From contig NC_014100.1 of assembly GCF_000092285.1 (NCBI RefSeq), positions 3,100,001 through 3,164,000 of the forward strand: DNA of 64,000 bases. The letters run 5' to 3'. Made by a program: the position numbers and the translations under genes. Source of the DNA: Caulobacter segnis ATCC 21756 (GTDB lineage Bacteria > Pseudomonadota > Alphaproteobacteria > Caulobacterales > Caulobacteraceae). This document shows, piece after piece, positions 35,669 through 43,915 of this stretch (positions within the stretch are counted from its first letter, which is position 1; every line of letters starts with the position of its first letter). The notes under the pieces were generated by a model. The model saw only the letters and a list, made by a program, of their open reading frames with translations. It did no database searches and was not told the origin of the DNA.

Positions 35669-35764
35669 CATCGGCGCGGGGGCTCCGCTTCACGCGATCG
35701 CTCGCTGAAGGGATGGAAAGGGACGCGGAGCGCCGGACATCCGTCCGGAGTATGGATAGTGAAT

Positions 35765-35935
35765 ACCGTTTCGACGAAGCCCGACGCTCCGCGCGACCGT
35801 TATCCGCCAGCGTCCCGTCAGGTGGCCCTGTTTGGGCCTTACCGGGACCTGGGCCTCCCGTTTCCGAGAGTCCCAGCGGTCGGAGAGGACGGGCTTTCAG
35901 CCAGACACGCCCTTTTGCCTCCAACCACGCCGACG
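35765..35935 (+). ncRNA. ssrS: Structured RNA, 6S RNA-like
   Basis: A non-coding stretch folds into one long interrupted hairpin. Paired arms from outside in: GTTT 35768/AGAC, GAAGCCCG 35776-35783 with CGGGCTTT 35890-35897, CGACCG 35794-35799 with CGGTCG 35877-35882, CCAG 35807-35810 with CTGG 35849-35852, GTCCC 35812-35816 with GGGAC 35844-35848, and GGCCC 35824-35828 with GGGCC 35834-35838. Between the second and third inner stems lies a bubble, short on the 5' side and carrying a small hairpin on the 3' side. This closing stem/central bubble/terminal stem layout is that of 6S RNA, a regulator of RNA polymerase. Ends and identity are inferred; the opposite strand would fold equally well. 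Confidence 0.5.
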
Positions 35936-36295
35936 GCGGGCGGGTGAGCCCAGCAAGCTCAGCCCCGGACCGTTCGAGTATCCCCCTCGAACCTGTCCCC
36001 GCTCGATCGCCCCCCGTCGCCGCAAATGGTCGCTGGCCATGCGCCCTTTCCTCGCGACGAGGTGGGTAAAGCATAAGGGCGGTTTCAACGCGGATGATGG
36101 AGCGGGGTGTAAAAGTGGGAAGTCGTTGATTTTGTTGGCCCCTGTCTCGGCTATGCCGAGCGTCCAGCGCGACGGACGCCCGTTCCGCCCCTCGCGCAAC
36201 CCGCCCGATCTCGCCCCAATCTCGAAACACCGCCGTAACAATCCGAGCCCATGCAAAGCGCTCAGGGACATTCCCCCCGGAAGGAAACACCCTCC
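35936..36295. other. Intergenic region, no gene recognised
   Basis: About 360 bp between the structured RNA and the EF-hand gene. It contains a perfect hairpin GTTCGAG (35972-35978)/CTCGAAC (35986-35992) without a T tract. The remainder presumably includes the EF-hand gene promoter. I see no convincing reading frame. Confidence 0.5.
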
Positions 36296-36640
36296 ATGCG
36301 CCGCATGCTTCTCGCCGCGCTCGCGACCTGCGCCACGGTCACCGCGAGCGCCGCCCTCGCCCAGGACGGCCCGCCGCCCGGAATGCCGCCGATGCCCGCC
36401 CCCGAGGACATCTTCAAGCGCTGGGACGCCAACGCCGACGGCGCGGTGGACCTGAAGGAATGGACCGGCGCCGGCCGTCCCGAAGACCGCTTCGCGATGA
36501 TCGACGCCAACAAGGACGGTAAGATCAGCCTCGACGAACTGAAGGCCGCCTTCGAGAAGATGCGCCAACGCCGAATGCAGCAGGGCGATGGCCCGCCCCC
36601 AGGGCCGCCGCCGGAAGGCCCGCCGCCTCAGGGCAACTGA
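36296..36640 (+). CDS. Secreted EF-hand protein
   Basis: A 114-residue protein from ATG 36296 with GGAAGGAA about 10 nt upstream. It has a Sec signal peptide (MLLAALATCATVTASAALAQ), a proline-rich linker, two EF-hand loops DANADGAVDLKE and DANKDGKISLDE, and a C-terminal proline/glycine-rich tail (GPPPEGPPPQGN). It is probably a periplasmic or surface calcium binder, possibly dimerising through its single EF pair. A strong terminator follows. Confidence 0.87.
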   Translation: MRRMLLAALATCATVTASAALAQDGPPPGMPPMPAPEDIFKRWDANADGAVDLKEWTGAGRPEDRFAMIDANKDGKISLDELKAAFEKMRQRRMQQGDGPPPGPPPEGPPPQGN

Positions 36641-36660
36641 GCGCCCCGCGCCAAATTCAG

Positions 36661-36697
36661 AACGCCGCTTGGCCCTCGGCCAGGCGGCGTTTCTTTT
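36661..36697 (+). terminator. Rho-independent terminator after EF-hand gene
   Basis: AACGCCGC (36661-36668) pairs with GCGGCGTT (36684-36691), with inner TGGCC/GGCCA pairs, followed by TCTTTT (36692-36697). Confidence 0.88.
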
Positions 36698-36973
36698 GCG
36701 CCTTCTTCGCGAGCAGGTCGCCGCCGAACCGGCGGCGCGAGGTACCCGAAATGAGGCGAAGACCGCCGCAATTTGACGTCGCGCCAGAGGCCGCGCCCGA
36801 CGGATGCACTAGGCTGCGAGATCCTCGTCCGCAGAGTCTGGTGAGTGCAAGTGCATGGTTTCCAATGTGTTTGCCATTTCGCGCGTCGCTTTGTCGCGAG
36901 ACGGCCGCGATGACTTGCCCCACCGCCGGATGCATAAGCTTCAGCAACCTCAGTCGTGACCCCTAAGGCAGAC
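36698..36973. other. Intergenic region upstream of the hybrid kinase
   Basis: About 275 bp between the terminator and the kinase start. It should contain the kinase promoter. I see no reading frame, tRNA or clear operator. Confidence 0.45.
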
Positions 36974-38842
36974 ATGACTCTGGCGCGAGGACGTCCAAGC
37001 ATCCGCGACAACCCTTTGACCATGGCCCTTGTCCGGCAGGCGTCGCGCAACAGTGTTGCGACGATGGGCGTCCAGGCGGCCGCCGCCATCGGCGTCACCC
37101 TGGCGACCCAACCGGCCGAGCGGCCGATCTACTGGGTGTGGCTGGCGGCGACCTTGGCCGTGCTGGCCGCGCGCGTCGTCGTGGACCGCATGCTCGCCGC
37201 CGCGCTGAAAGGCGGCCCGTTCGCTCGGCGATTGGACCAGATCGTCGTCGCCTTCTCCGCCGGACTGCTCATCAGCGCCGCCTTGTGGGCCGTGCTGGCT
37301 TGGCTGCGCTTTCCTCTCGACAGCCAGCACACCCGTTTCGTGATCATCGTCGTGCTATCGGCCTTGGCGGGCGGCGCCACCGGCGTTCTGTCGCCGCTGA
37401 AGCTGACCGGGCGGATCTACATCTCGTTGATCCTGCTCCCCGCGTCCGTGGCGCTGCTGCTGGGTCCCGATCGGGCGCTGGGCCTGCTGGGCGTCGCGTT
37501 CTGGCTGGTGATGCTGACGGGCCATCGCAACAACCACGCCCTGCTGGTCGACTCCATCCAGCTGCGCGACCAGAATCGAGACCTCGTCGAGGCCCTGGCC
37601 CGCCGCAGCCGCGACCTGAACAGCCTCAATCAGGACCTCGAAGCGCGGGTCGCCCTCCGGACCCGACAACTCCAGGACGCCACCGAACGGGCCCAAAGCG
37701 CCAACGAAGCCAAGTCGCGCTTCCTGGCGACGGTCAGCCACGAGATGCGCACGCCGCTGAACGCCATTCTCGGACTCGGGCAGATCCTGGCCCGCTCGGC
37801 GCTCAACAAGAAGCAGCGCGAGCAGGTGCTCGAAATGAAGGGCGCGGCCCGGCGGCTGCGCATGATGATCGACGATGTGCTGGACCTCTGCCAGTTGGAC
37901 GACGGCGAGCTGGAACTGAAGCCCCGTCCGTTCCATCTCACCGCCCTGGCGCAATCGCTCGACAACCTCCATCGGCCGACGGCCGAGGTTCGCGGCCTGC
38001 GCCTGACCATGCAGCTCGAGCCCGGCCTGGGAGAGGCGCGGCTGGGCGATGTCGACCGCCTGCGCCAGGTGATCAGCGTGCTGATCGACAACGCGCTGAA
38101 GTTCACCCAGGAAGGCGGCGTCGATTGCCGCATCCACGGCGCGGGCGACGATCTTCGGATCGAGGTCAGCGACACGGGCGACGGCGTCGCGGCTGAGAAG
38201 ATGGCGGTGATCTTCGAGCACTTCAGCCAGATCGACGACTCGACCAAACGCGCGGCGGGCGGCATCGGTCTGGGCTTGGCGCTCTGTCAGGGCCTGGTCG
38301 CCAAGATGGGCGGCGACATGTCGGCCTCCTCGCAGCCCGGCCAGGGCTCGACCTTCACCCTGCGCATTCCCTGCCCGGCGATCGCCGAGGCGCCGCCACG
38401 ACTCGCCCGCGTCTCGCACGCCGACGACGAAGAGGACCACCCCACCCTGCTGGTCGTCGACGACAACGCCATGAACCGCGAGATCATCGCCGCCCTGGTC
38501 GAGCCCTTCGGCATCGCCTGCGGCTTCGCCTCCGACGGTCGCGAGGCGGTCGAGGCCTGGCGGCGCCAGCCCTGGGACGCGATCTTCATGGATGTCCACA
38601 TGCCCGTGATGGATGGCGTCGAGGCCACGCGCGCCATCCGCCAGGAGGAAGGGCGCCTGGGCCGTCGGCGCGTCCCGATCGTGGCGGTCACGGCCAGCCT
38701 GCTGGAACAGGAGACCGCGGGCTATCACGCCGCCGGCATGGACGATGTCCTGCCCAAGCCCATCGAAGTCACCGCCCTGGCCGAAATGCTGGCCCGCTGC
38801 GTGGGCGCTGGCGAGGCGCCGGAAGCCGAGACCAACGCCTAG
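36974..38842 (+). CDS. Hybrid sensor histidine kinase/response regulator
   Basis: About 622 residues from ATG 36974 (AAGG 6 nt before it; GTG 36956 is an alternative). Order: about six membrane helices (residues 20-190), a coiled coil (QDLEARVALRTRQLQDATER), a DHp domain with phospho-His in FLATVSHEMRTPLNAILGLG, a HATPase domain (N box VLIDNALKFTQEGGVD, DTGDGVAAEK, GGIGLGLALCQGLV) and a receiver domain with phospho-Asp in WDAIFMDVHMPVMDGVEATR and KPIE. No separate sensor domain is visible, so it may sense membrane state. No partner gene is adjacent. Confidence 0.93.
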   Translation: MTLARGRPSIRDNPLTMALVRQASRNSVATMGVQAAAAIGVTLATQPAERPIYWVWLAATLAVLAARVVVDRMLAAALKGGPFARRLDQIVVAFSAGLLISAALWAVLAWLRFPLDSQHTRFVIIVVLSALAGGATGVLSPLKLTGRIYISLILLPASVALLLGPDRALGLLGVAFWLVMLTGHRNNHALLVDSIQLRDQNRDLVEALARRSRDLNSLNQDLEARVALRTRQLQDATERAQSANEAKSRFLATVSHEMRTPLNAILGLGQILARSALNKKQREQVLEMKGAARRLRMMIDDVLDLCQLDDGELELKPRPFHLTALAQSLDNLHRPTAEVRGLRLTMQLEPGLGEARLGDVDRLRQVISVLIDNALKFTQEGGVDCRIHGAGDDLRIEVSDTGDGVAAEKMAVIFEHFSQIDDSTKRAAGGIGLGLALCQGLVAKMGGDMSASSQPGQGSTFTLRIPCPAIAEAPPRLARVSHADDEEDHPTLLVVDDNAMNREIIAALVEPFGIACGFASDGREAVEAWRRQPWDAIFMDVHMPVMDGVEATRAIRQEEGRLGRRRVPIVAVTASLLEQETAGYHAAGMDDVLPKPIEVTALAEMLARCVGAGEAPEAETNA

Positions 38843-38921
38843 CGGCCCCTCGCCCCGGAAAATCAGATCGCGCCGACGCTTGAGTGCGATGGCGAGCCGG
38901 GCTAAACGGTTCGTCCCTTTG

Positions 38922-38996
38922 GCGGGCGTAGTTCAGAGGTAGAACGTCAGCTTCCCAAGCTGAATGTCGGGGGTTCGATTCCCCCCGCCCGCTCCA
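38922..38996 (+). tRNA. tRNA-Gly (anticodon CCC)
   Basis: The acceptor stem GCGGGCG (38922-38928) pairs with CGCCCGC (38986-38992), followed by discriminator T and an encoded CCA (38994-38996). The anticodon stem TCAGC/GCTGA encloses loop TTCCCAA, giving CCC. The T arm has GGGGGTTCGATTCCCC. Length is 75 nt. Confidence 0.96.
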
Positions 38997-39073
38997 AGCT
39001 CCTCTGCCTCGCGTTGACGGTCGGCGGCTTCGGGCGCACGATCACCTCAAACAGACGTTTGGGGAGAAACGCC

Positions 39074-39682
39074 ATGGCCGACGGCGCGGTCGATCCGCAC
39101 GCCCATGATCGGGCCAAGTTCCACGCCATGGTCGACGGCACGGCCGAAGACTGGGCGATCATCGCCAACGCGTCGATGGAGTTCGGTCGCGATCTGCCCC
39201 AGCGACTGATCGCGCACCTGAACCTGCTGAAAGGCGACTGCGGCGGCTTCGCCATCGATCGGCTGGAGCACAGCCTGCAGACCGCCACCCGCGCGCATCA
39301 GGCCGGCGAGGACGAGGAATATGTCGTCTGCGCGCTGCTCCACGACATCGGCGACATCCTGGGCCCGCGCAATCACGCCGACATCGCCGCGGCGATCCTC
39401 CAGCCGTTCGTGTCGGAGCGGAACCACTGGATGGTGGCGCATCACGCCATCTTCCAGGGCTACTACTTCTTCCATCACCTGGGTCTGGACCGGAACCTGC
39501 GCGACCAGTTCCGCGGCCATCCGGACTTCGAATACACGGCCAAGTTCTGCCACGTGTACGACCAGGAAGCCTTCGACCCCAGCTTCGAGTCGATGCCCCT
39601 GGAGGCGTTCGAGCCGATGCTGGGGCGGGTGATGAGCGTCCCGAAGCGGTCGATCTACATGCCGGCTCGAGCGGCGGAATAG
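39074..39682 (+). CDS. HD-domain protein, PhnZ/MIOX-like metal-ligand set
   Basis: A 202-residue protein from ATG 39074 with GGGGAG before it. The candidate metal ligands are H66 (RLEHSLQTA), H90-D91 (LLHDIGD), H101 (RNHADIAA), H118 or H123/H124 (NHWMVAHHAIF) and D163 (VYDQEAFD). This order matches HD proteins of the mixed-valence di-iron oxygenase type (PhnZ, myo-inositol oxygenase) as well as phosphohydrolases. Therefore it may be an oxygenase acting on a small phosphonate or polyol; the substrate is unknown. It is isolated between tRNA-Gly and the TraB gene. Confidence 0.8.
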   Translation: MADGAVDPHAHDRAKFHAMVDGTAEDWAIIANASMEFGRDLPQRLIAHLNLLKGDCGGFAIDRLEHSLQTATRAHQAGEDEEYVVCALLHDIGDILGPRNHADIAAAILQPFVSERNHWMVAHHAIFQGYYFFHHLGLDRNLRDQFRGHPDFEYTAKFCHVYDQEAFDPSFESMPLEAFEPMLGRVMSVPKRSIYMPARAAE

Positions 39683-39684
39683 GC

Positions 39685-39715
39685 GGCCTCCCCGCCGCTA
39701 CGGGGAGGCCTTCAA
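39685..39715. terminator. Bidirectional terminator between convergent genes
   Basis: GGCCTCCCCG (39685-39694) and CGGGGAGGCC (39701-39710) form a perfect 10 bp stem with a 6 nt loop, immediately after the HD gene and just before the end of the TraB gene. Confidence 0.75.
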
Positions 39716-39718
39716 GTC

Positions 39719-40609
39719 CTACTCGATCCGTTCGGCCTTGATCCCCAGCTTGGCCAGTTGAGCCTGGACGCTGTCGGGGCCCACGAGGTGGCCCGAGCCG
39801 ACGGCGACGAAGCTGACGCCTGAACCGGCGAGCTTGGTCTTCAGCTGGCTGGCCCAATCCTGGTTGCGCTTGACGAGCAGCAGCTCATAGAGCTCGGGGT
39901 AGTCGCCCTTCATCTCGGTGACGAATTGCTTCTCCAGTTCGGCGACGTCGCCGGCGGCCCAGGCGGCCACCATCGTGTCGATCTTGGCGACGCCTTCGTC
40001 CACGTCGTCCAGCGTCGCGCGCAGGAAGTCGGCCTCGGTCTTGGCCGGCAGATCGGCGAAGAAGCGGATCTGCTGCTCGGGCGTCTCCAGCGCGTTCTTG
40101 GCCTTGCCGGTCTCGGCGGCGGATTTCGCCAGCACCTGCTCGACGCCGCTGCGAGGGTCGTAGCCCGCCTTGATCACCGGCGCCATCGACAGCGAGATCG
40201 CCGCCAGCCACGGACGCATGGCCTCCAGGGCCTGGGGCGGAACGCCGCCGCCCTGAGCCAGTTCGGCCGCGTGCTTGAAGGCCTCGGGCCCGATCTTGCT
40301 GGACAGGGGTTTGGCCGGATCCAGACCATACTTCAGGATCAGCGGCTGCATCACCGCGGGGTCGTCCGCCCCGACAATCTCGAGAGTTAGTTCGCCGCTG
40401 TTCTTGAAGGCCTGGTCGATCTTGGCCGAACGCCACTGGGTGTCAGGCTTGAGGACGTGGATCGTGCCGAACAGATAGATCGTCGAGTCCTTGTCCTTGA
40501 TCGCCCACAAGGCGGGTTCTGCGAAGGCCGGTCCGGCGACCGCGACGGCCAGGGCCGAGATCATGCCCGTCCAGAGACGGCGGGCGGAGCGATTGAGGTC
40601 GCGAAGCAT
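39719..40609 (-). CDS. TraB/GumN family protein
   Basis: A 296-residue exported protein with a signal peptide (MISALAVAVAGPAFAEP). The family pattern is clear: LWAIKDKDSTIYLFGTIHVL near the start (GTIH/GxxH motif), repeated alpha-helical middle, and SFVAVGSGHLVGPDSV near the end (GxxH). TraB/GumN proteins are a tiki-like fold often considered metalloproteases; the bacterial function is unclear. It is upstream of nothing co-directional within 70 bp except the hydrolase to its right. Confidence 0.88.
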   Translation of the reverse strand: MLRDLNRSARRLWTGMISALAVAVAGPAFAEPALWAIKDKDSTIYLFGTIHVLKPDTQWRSAKIDQAFKNSGELTLEIVGADDPAVMQPLILKYGLDPAKPLSSKIGPEAFKHAAELAQGGGVPPQALEAMRPWLAAISLSMAPVIKAGYDPRSGVEQVLAKSAAETGKAKNALETPEQQIRFFADLPAKTEADFLRATLDDVDEGVAKIDTMVAAWAAGDVAELEKQFVTEMKGDYPELYELLLVKRNQDWASQLKTKLAGSGVSFVAVGSGHLVGPDSVQAQLAKLGIKAERIE

Positions 40610-40681
40610 GGAAACTCCTAGGGTTCTGACTTGAGGGTTGAAGGCGGCGGCCTTGATGGCAAGAGCCGATCCGGGAAACGG

Positions 40682-41569
40682 CTATTTCAGGAAGACCTCG
40701 ACCGCGTCGGCGAAGGCCTTCGGCTGGTCCAGCATGATGAAGTGACGGCTGTCGTCGACGCGCTTAAGGGCGACGGCCGGCAGGCCGGCATAGGCGTCGG
40801 CGTAGATCTTCTCGATCATCGTCACCGGCGCGCCCATCGCTGGGTCGAAGGGGTAGAGCAAGGTCGTGGGCGCCTTGACGCCGGCGAGGCCCGAGCGGGC
40901 GTCGGTGGTCAGCAGGTCGTACATCGCGCGGCCGACGACCGACTGCGACGAGGCTTTCGACCAGGCCAGCATCAGCGCCTGACCTTCCGGCGACTTGACG
41001 TAGCGTGGGGCGGCCATGGCTTGCTGGCTGGCGAAATTCTCGGCGCTCATGGCGACCGTGGCGTCGCGCATCGCGGCGGCTTGCGGCCTCACGCTTTCAG
41101 GCGTCGCCGTCCGCGAGAACAGCAGCGAAAAGAAAGGCAGGCTGTCGACGATCATCAGGCGGCCTACGTCCTCGGGATGGCGCTGGGCCAACAGCAGGCC
41201 GGTGAAACCGCCCATCGAGTGGCCGATGATCGCCGGCGCCTTCAGCTGGTTGGCCTTGATGTAGGCGTCGACCGCCTCGACCAGCGGCTCGACCACCGGC
41301 CCCTCGGCGTTGCCGCCGACCGGAGCGCCCGCAAAGCCGGCGACCTGCACGACGTGGACGCGATGCGATGTCGAGAGCTGCTTGACCGTCGCGTCCCAGA
41401 CTTCGGCGGACGAGGCCAGGCCCGGGATCAGAACGACGTCGGGGCCCTTGCCCGTGACGGTGACAGTCATCCGGTCGGCCGCGTGGGCGCCGCCGCTGAA
41501 GACGCCGATGGCGGTCAGGACGGCCATGACGACGGCGAACAGATGAGCCCGAGGCATCAACTTGCGCAT
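40682..41569 (-). CDS. Exported alpha/beta hydrolase
   Basis: A 295-residue hydrolase with a signal peptide (VLTAIGVFSGGAHAAD). It contains the oxyanion region VVLIPGLASSAEVWD, the nucleophile elbow IIGHSMGGFTGLLLA, a late Asp (LLYPFDPAMGA region) and catalytic His in DDSRHFIMLDQP. The periplasmic location is inferred from the signal. It lies about 105 bp downstream of the 223-residue membrane protein in the same direction, so it may be the last gene of that operon. Confidence 0.9.
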   Translation of the reverse strand: MRKLMPRAHLFAVVMAVLTAIGVFSGGAHAADRMTVTVTGKGPDVVLIPGLASSAEVWDATVKQLSTSHRVHVVQVAGFAGAPVGGNAEGPVVEPLVEAVDAYIKANQLKAPAIIGHSMGGFTGLLLAQRHPEDVGRLMIVDSLPFFSLLFSRTATPESVRPQAAAMRDATVAMSAENFASQQAMAAPRYVKSPEGQALMLAWSKASSQSVVGRAMYDLLTTDARSGLAGVKAPTTLLYPFDPAMGAPVTMIEKIYADAYAGLPAVALKRVDDSRHFIMLDQPKAFADAVEVFLK

Positions 41570-41674
41570 GGTGTTCTCCTTGGAGAGAGGCGCGCGAAAG
41601 GGTTCGGCGACGAGGCGCCAGTGAAAGCCGGACGAGGCGATCGGCCTCGTGGAAGATCGGGAGGAAAGGCGGGC

Positions 41675-42346
41675 CTAGACGGCCAAGCCGCGACGCCAGC
41701 TGATGAGACTGTTCACCAGGAGGTAGACCGCCATCATGACGCTGACGGCGTCCCAAAGCGTGAGCGGCGCGACCAGTCCGAGCTTCTCCGCCGCCGCCCA
41801 CAGGAAGAGCGCGCCCTGCAGGATGAAGAAGCTGACGGCGGCCACCTCGCCCAGCGCCCGGCGCAAAAGCTCGTCGGCCCGCGCCCAGATCGAGAGGTTC
41901 AGGGCGGTCTGAAGCAGGAACAGCGCAACGAGAGCGATCATCGCGGCCGAGGCGATCACCGTCGGAACCGGATCGAGCCGCGCTGGAACCAGCACCGGCG
42001 TCGCGAACATGACGCCCGCCAGAGCCAGGACGGCGCCGCTCTGAGCGTAGAAGGACGCCTGCGCGCCTGTGGCGGGGCGTTGTTCGTCCGGATTGATCTG
42101 CTGGCCCAGCATCCGACGGCTGGTGCTGACAGCCAGCGTCACCAGGCCGATGAGCAGCATCAGCGCGGCGAGGAACAGGGCCAGGCTATCCGACCACCCC
42201 AGCTTCGGCACGACGAACACGCCGGCCTTTTCGAAGTTGGCGATCGACCAGCCGACCGCGTACCCCAGGGGGGCTCCAACGCTCAGGCTAATGAGGACGC
42301 GTCGGGTGCGGGTGGGGATCTTGGTGAGCTTCGACGTCAGTGACAT
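41675..42346 (-). CDS. Four- to five-helix membrane protein of unknown function
   Basis: A 223-residue integral membrane protein. A basic N-terminus (SKLTKIPTRTRRVLISLSVG) precedes helices at about residues 17-35, 48-70, 97-115, 128-148 and 195-212. I do not recognise a family. It is 28 bp downstream of the small XRE regulator, in the same operon of small membrane proteins. Confidence 0.7.
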   Translation of the reverse strand: MSLTSKLTKIPTRTRRVLISLSVGAPLGYAVGWSIANFEKAGVFVVPKLGWSDSLALFLAALMLLIGLVTLAVSTSRRMLGQQINPDEQRPATGAQASFYAQSGAVLALAGVMFATPVLVPARLDPVPTVIASAAMIALVALFLLQTALNLSIWARADELLRRALGEVAAVSFFILQGALFLWAAAEKLGLVAPLTLWDAVSVMMAVYLLVNSLISWRRGLAV

Positions 42347-42374
42347 GACGAATTCCTCGGAAGCAGGCGGACCG

Positions 42375-42569
42375 TCAGGCCTCGTCCTGGAAGATGGCTT
42401 CGATGGGCTGGCCGAAGAGACGGGCGATCCTGAACGCCAGCGGCAAGCTGGGGTCGTACTTGCCCGTCTCGAGGGCGTTGATGGTCTGGCGGGAAACCTC
42501 GAGCCGGTCGGCCAAATCGGCCTGGCTCCAGTCCCGCTCGGCGCGGAGAACTTTCAGGCGGTTCTTCAT
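42375..42569 (-). CDS. Small XRE-family transcriptional regulator, 64 aa
   Basis: A single-domain HTH_3 regulator from ATG 42569. MKNRLKVLRAERDWSQADLA, DRLEVSRQTINALETGKYDP and SLPLAFRIARLFGQPIEAIF cover the entire lambda-repressor-like fold; this compact type is often paired with membrane proteins (DUF2178-like). The start overlaps the stop of the preceding membrane gene (ATGA), so it is translationally coupled. It is the best candidate to bind the TTGTCAT sites at the operon promoter. Confidence 0.92.
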   Translation of the reverse strand: MKNRLKVLRAERDWSQADLADRLEVSRQTINALETGKYDPSLPLAFRIARLFGQPIEAIFQDEA

Positions 42570-43150
42570 TGGTACCGCCTCCGGATCAGGGGTTGGCTGA
42601 ACCCCCAGGCCAGGCAGAACAGCGGGAAGACCAGGAACAGCGGCGGAGCGGGTGCGACGTTGGCGTTGCTGAGGAAGCCCCAGACAGTGGTCACCGCCAG
42701 AACGACGCCCAGGCCCCAGATCATCGCCTCGACATGCACGGCGCGCTCGAACTCGTCGGGCTCTTCCCGGAGATAGAGACCCATCACGACCAACACCCCG
42801 AGGATCGGAATGGCCGGAGCGGCGGCGACGCCCCACAGCAGCGGCCCCGACAGGTCCATGTGGCGCAGAAGCCAGAGCGACCCCATCAGCACCAGGCAAT
42901 AGCTCATCAGAGCGATCGCCAGCCGTCGCCGATAGCGTTGCATCACCGGACCGATCCGCCCCGCCTTCAGCTTGGCCGTGCCGAAGAAGACATAGGCTAG
43001 GTAGACGACGAACCAGACGAATACGGCGATCGGAAAAGCAACGCCCCTCACCACATGCGTGAAGGCCAGGGCGAAGGGGACGGCCGACAGCGCGACCGCG
43101 CCGGTGGCGAACAAGGCCCATTTCGTCCAGGTGGGTTTCTCCTGGGTCAT
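42566..43150 (-). CDS. Membrane protein coupled to XRE regulator
   Basis: A 194-residue integral membrane protein with about five helices (near residues 12-32, 37-55, 78-95, 103-125, 145-185) and a loop EEPDEFERAVHVEAMIWGLG. That REEPDEFERA motif is typical of small membrane proteins encoded directly before compact XRE regulators. The function is unknown; it may transmit a signal to the regulator. Confidence 0.75.
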   Translation of the reverse strand: MTQEKPTWTKWALFATGAVALSAVPFALAFTHVVRGVAFPIAVFVWFVVYLAYVFFGTAKLKAGRIGPVMQRYRRRLAIALMSYCLVLMGSLWLLRHMDLSGPLLWGVAAAPAIPILGVLVVMGLYLREEPDEFERAVHVEAMIWGLGVVLAVTTVWGFLSNANVAPAPPLFLVFPLFCLAWGFSQPLIRRRYQ

Positions 43151-43175
43151 AGGACAGTCTCCTCTGAGGGTCGGA

Positions 43176-43613
43176 TCAGCGCTGACGCAGCCACCAGCCG
43201 GCCCAGACCAGGCCGTAGCCGATCATTTGCGCGGTCGTCAGCGACAGGACGCCGAACATCACCCACCCGGAGGGGGACCGCTCGCCCATCCAAGCGACTA
43301 GGCGAGCGTCCCCAACCAGAAAGGCCAGGGCCAGGACGACCAGCATCGCCACGGAGCCGCCCCACAGCCACGCGAACTTGTGCGCCTCGCGGGCGGCCTC
43401 ATCGATGTTGCGCCAGTAGACAACGCTCGCGATGCCCAGCAACGGCGCAAAGATGGCGAAAGCGATCCCGAACATCGTGGGCGAAACGCCTCCGCCGATA
43501 TCGTTCAGCAACTGGTAGCCCGCGCCGCAGATGGCGCCCAAGATGCAGCAACCGACCAGCGCGCGCTGAGCGTTTGTTTGGCGGCGCGCCTGGCGTCCGG
43601 AGTGTTCGTTCAT
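43176..43613 (-). CDS. Membrane protein, 145 aa
   Basis: ATG 43613 is chosen for the AGGAAG site before it. Four transmembrane helices are visible (about residues 18-38, 46-66, 80-100, 115-140), with a cytoplasmic segment YWRNIDEAAREAHKFAWLWG. I do not recognise the family, but EAAREAH-type loops recur in alphaproteobacterial small membrane proteins of such operons. It lies 28 bp after the 84-residue protein. Confidence 0.72.
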   Translation of the reverse strand: MNEHSGRQARRQTNAQRALVGCCILGAICGAGYQLLNDIGGGVSPTMFGIAFAIFAPLLGIASVVYWRNIDEAAREAHKFAWLWGGSVAMLVVLALAFLVGDARLVAWMGERSPSGWVMFGVLSLTTAQMIGYGLVWAGWWLRQR

Positions 43614-43641
43614 CGTCGCAACTTCCTGTTGGATGTGACGG

Positions 43642-43896
43642 CTAGAGGGCGGCCAAGGCTTCGACGGCGCCGTCATCGTCGGCTTTCGTCGGCGGCGCGG
43701 GCGTACGATCCCGGAAGACGAACAGCACGACCGCGGCGAGCACCGCCAGGCCCACGCCGACGCCGGCCGCCAGGATCGGGCCGCCCATGTCGCGCGCGGC
43801 GCAGACGGCCGTCACGATGGCGCCGGAACTGGCGGCCATGCCCAAGGCGAGCCTATCCGTTCGGCTGACGCCAACCCGATGCGCGACCTTCTTCAT
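43642..43896 (-). CDS. Small two-helix membrane protein, 84 aa
   Basis: ATG 43896 follows a strong GAGGAGGCTTGTC. Two hydrophobic helices (about residues 15-33 and 40-62) precede a charged tail FRDRTPAPPTKADDDGAVEA. No family recognised. It is the first gene of the membrane-protein/XRE operon and lies directly after the TTGTCAT-rich promoter. Confidence 0.68.
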   Translation of the reverse strand: MKKVAHRVGVSRTDRLALGMAASSGAIVTAVCAARDMGGPILAAGVGVGLAVLAAVVLFVFRDRTPAPPTKADDDGAVEALAAL

Positions 43897-43915
43897 GACA
43901 AGCCTCCTCGTCGAA

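Noticed and set aside
33527..35671. 714-codon open frame on the minus strand
   Set aside because: It mirrors hisC and tyrC and has low-complexity Arg/Gly/Asp composition without any domain, as expected for a GC-rich antisense shadow.
35765..35935. tmRNA, RNase P RNA or SRP RNA as the identity of the structured RNA
   Set aside because: No tag-peptide reading frame, no GAGGAAAGTCCGG-type RNase P core and no SRP GGAAG/GGAGCA loop motif were found on either strand; the shape fits 6S RNA better.
35972..35992. Hairpin GTTCGAG/CTCGAAC as terminator of the structured RNA
   Set aside because: The stem is perfect but is followed by C-rich sequence and no T tract, so I did not call it a terminator.
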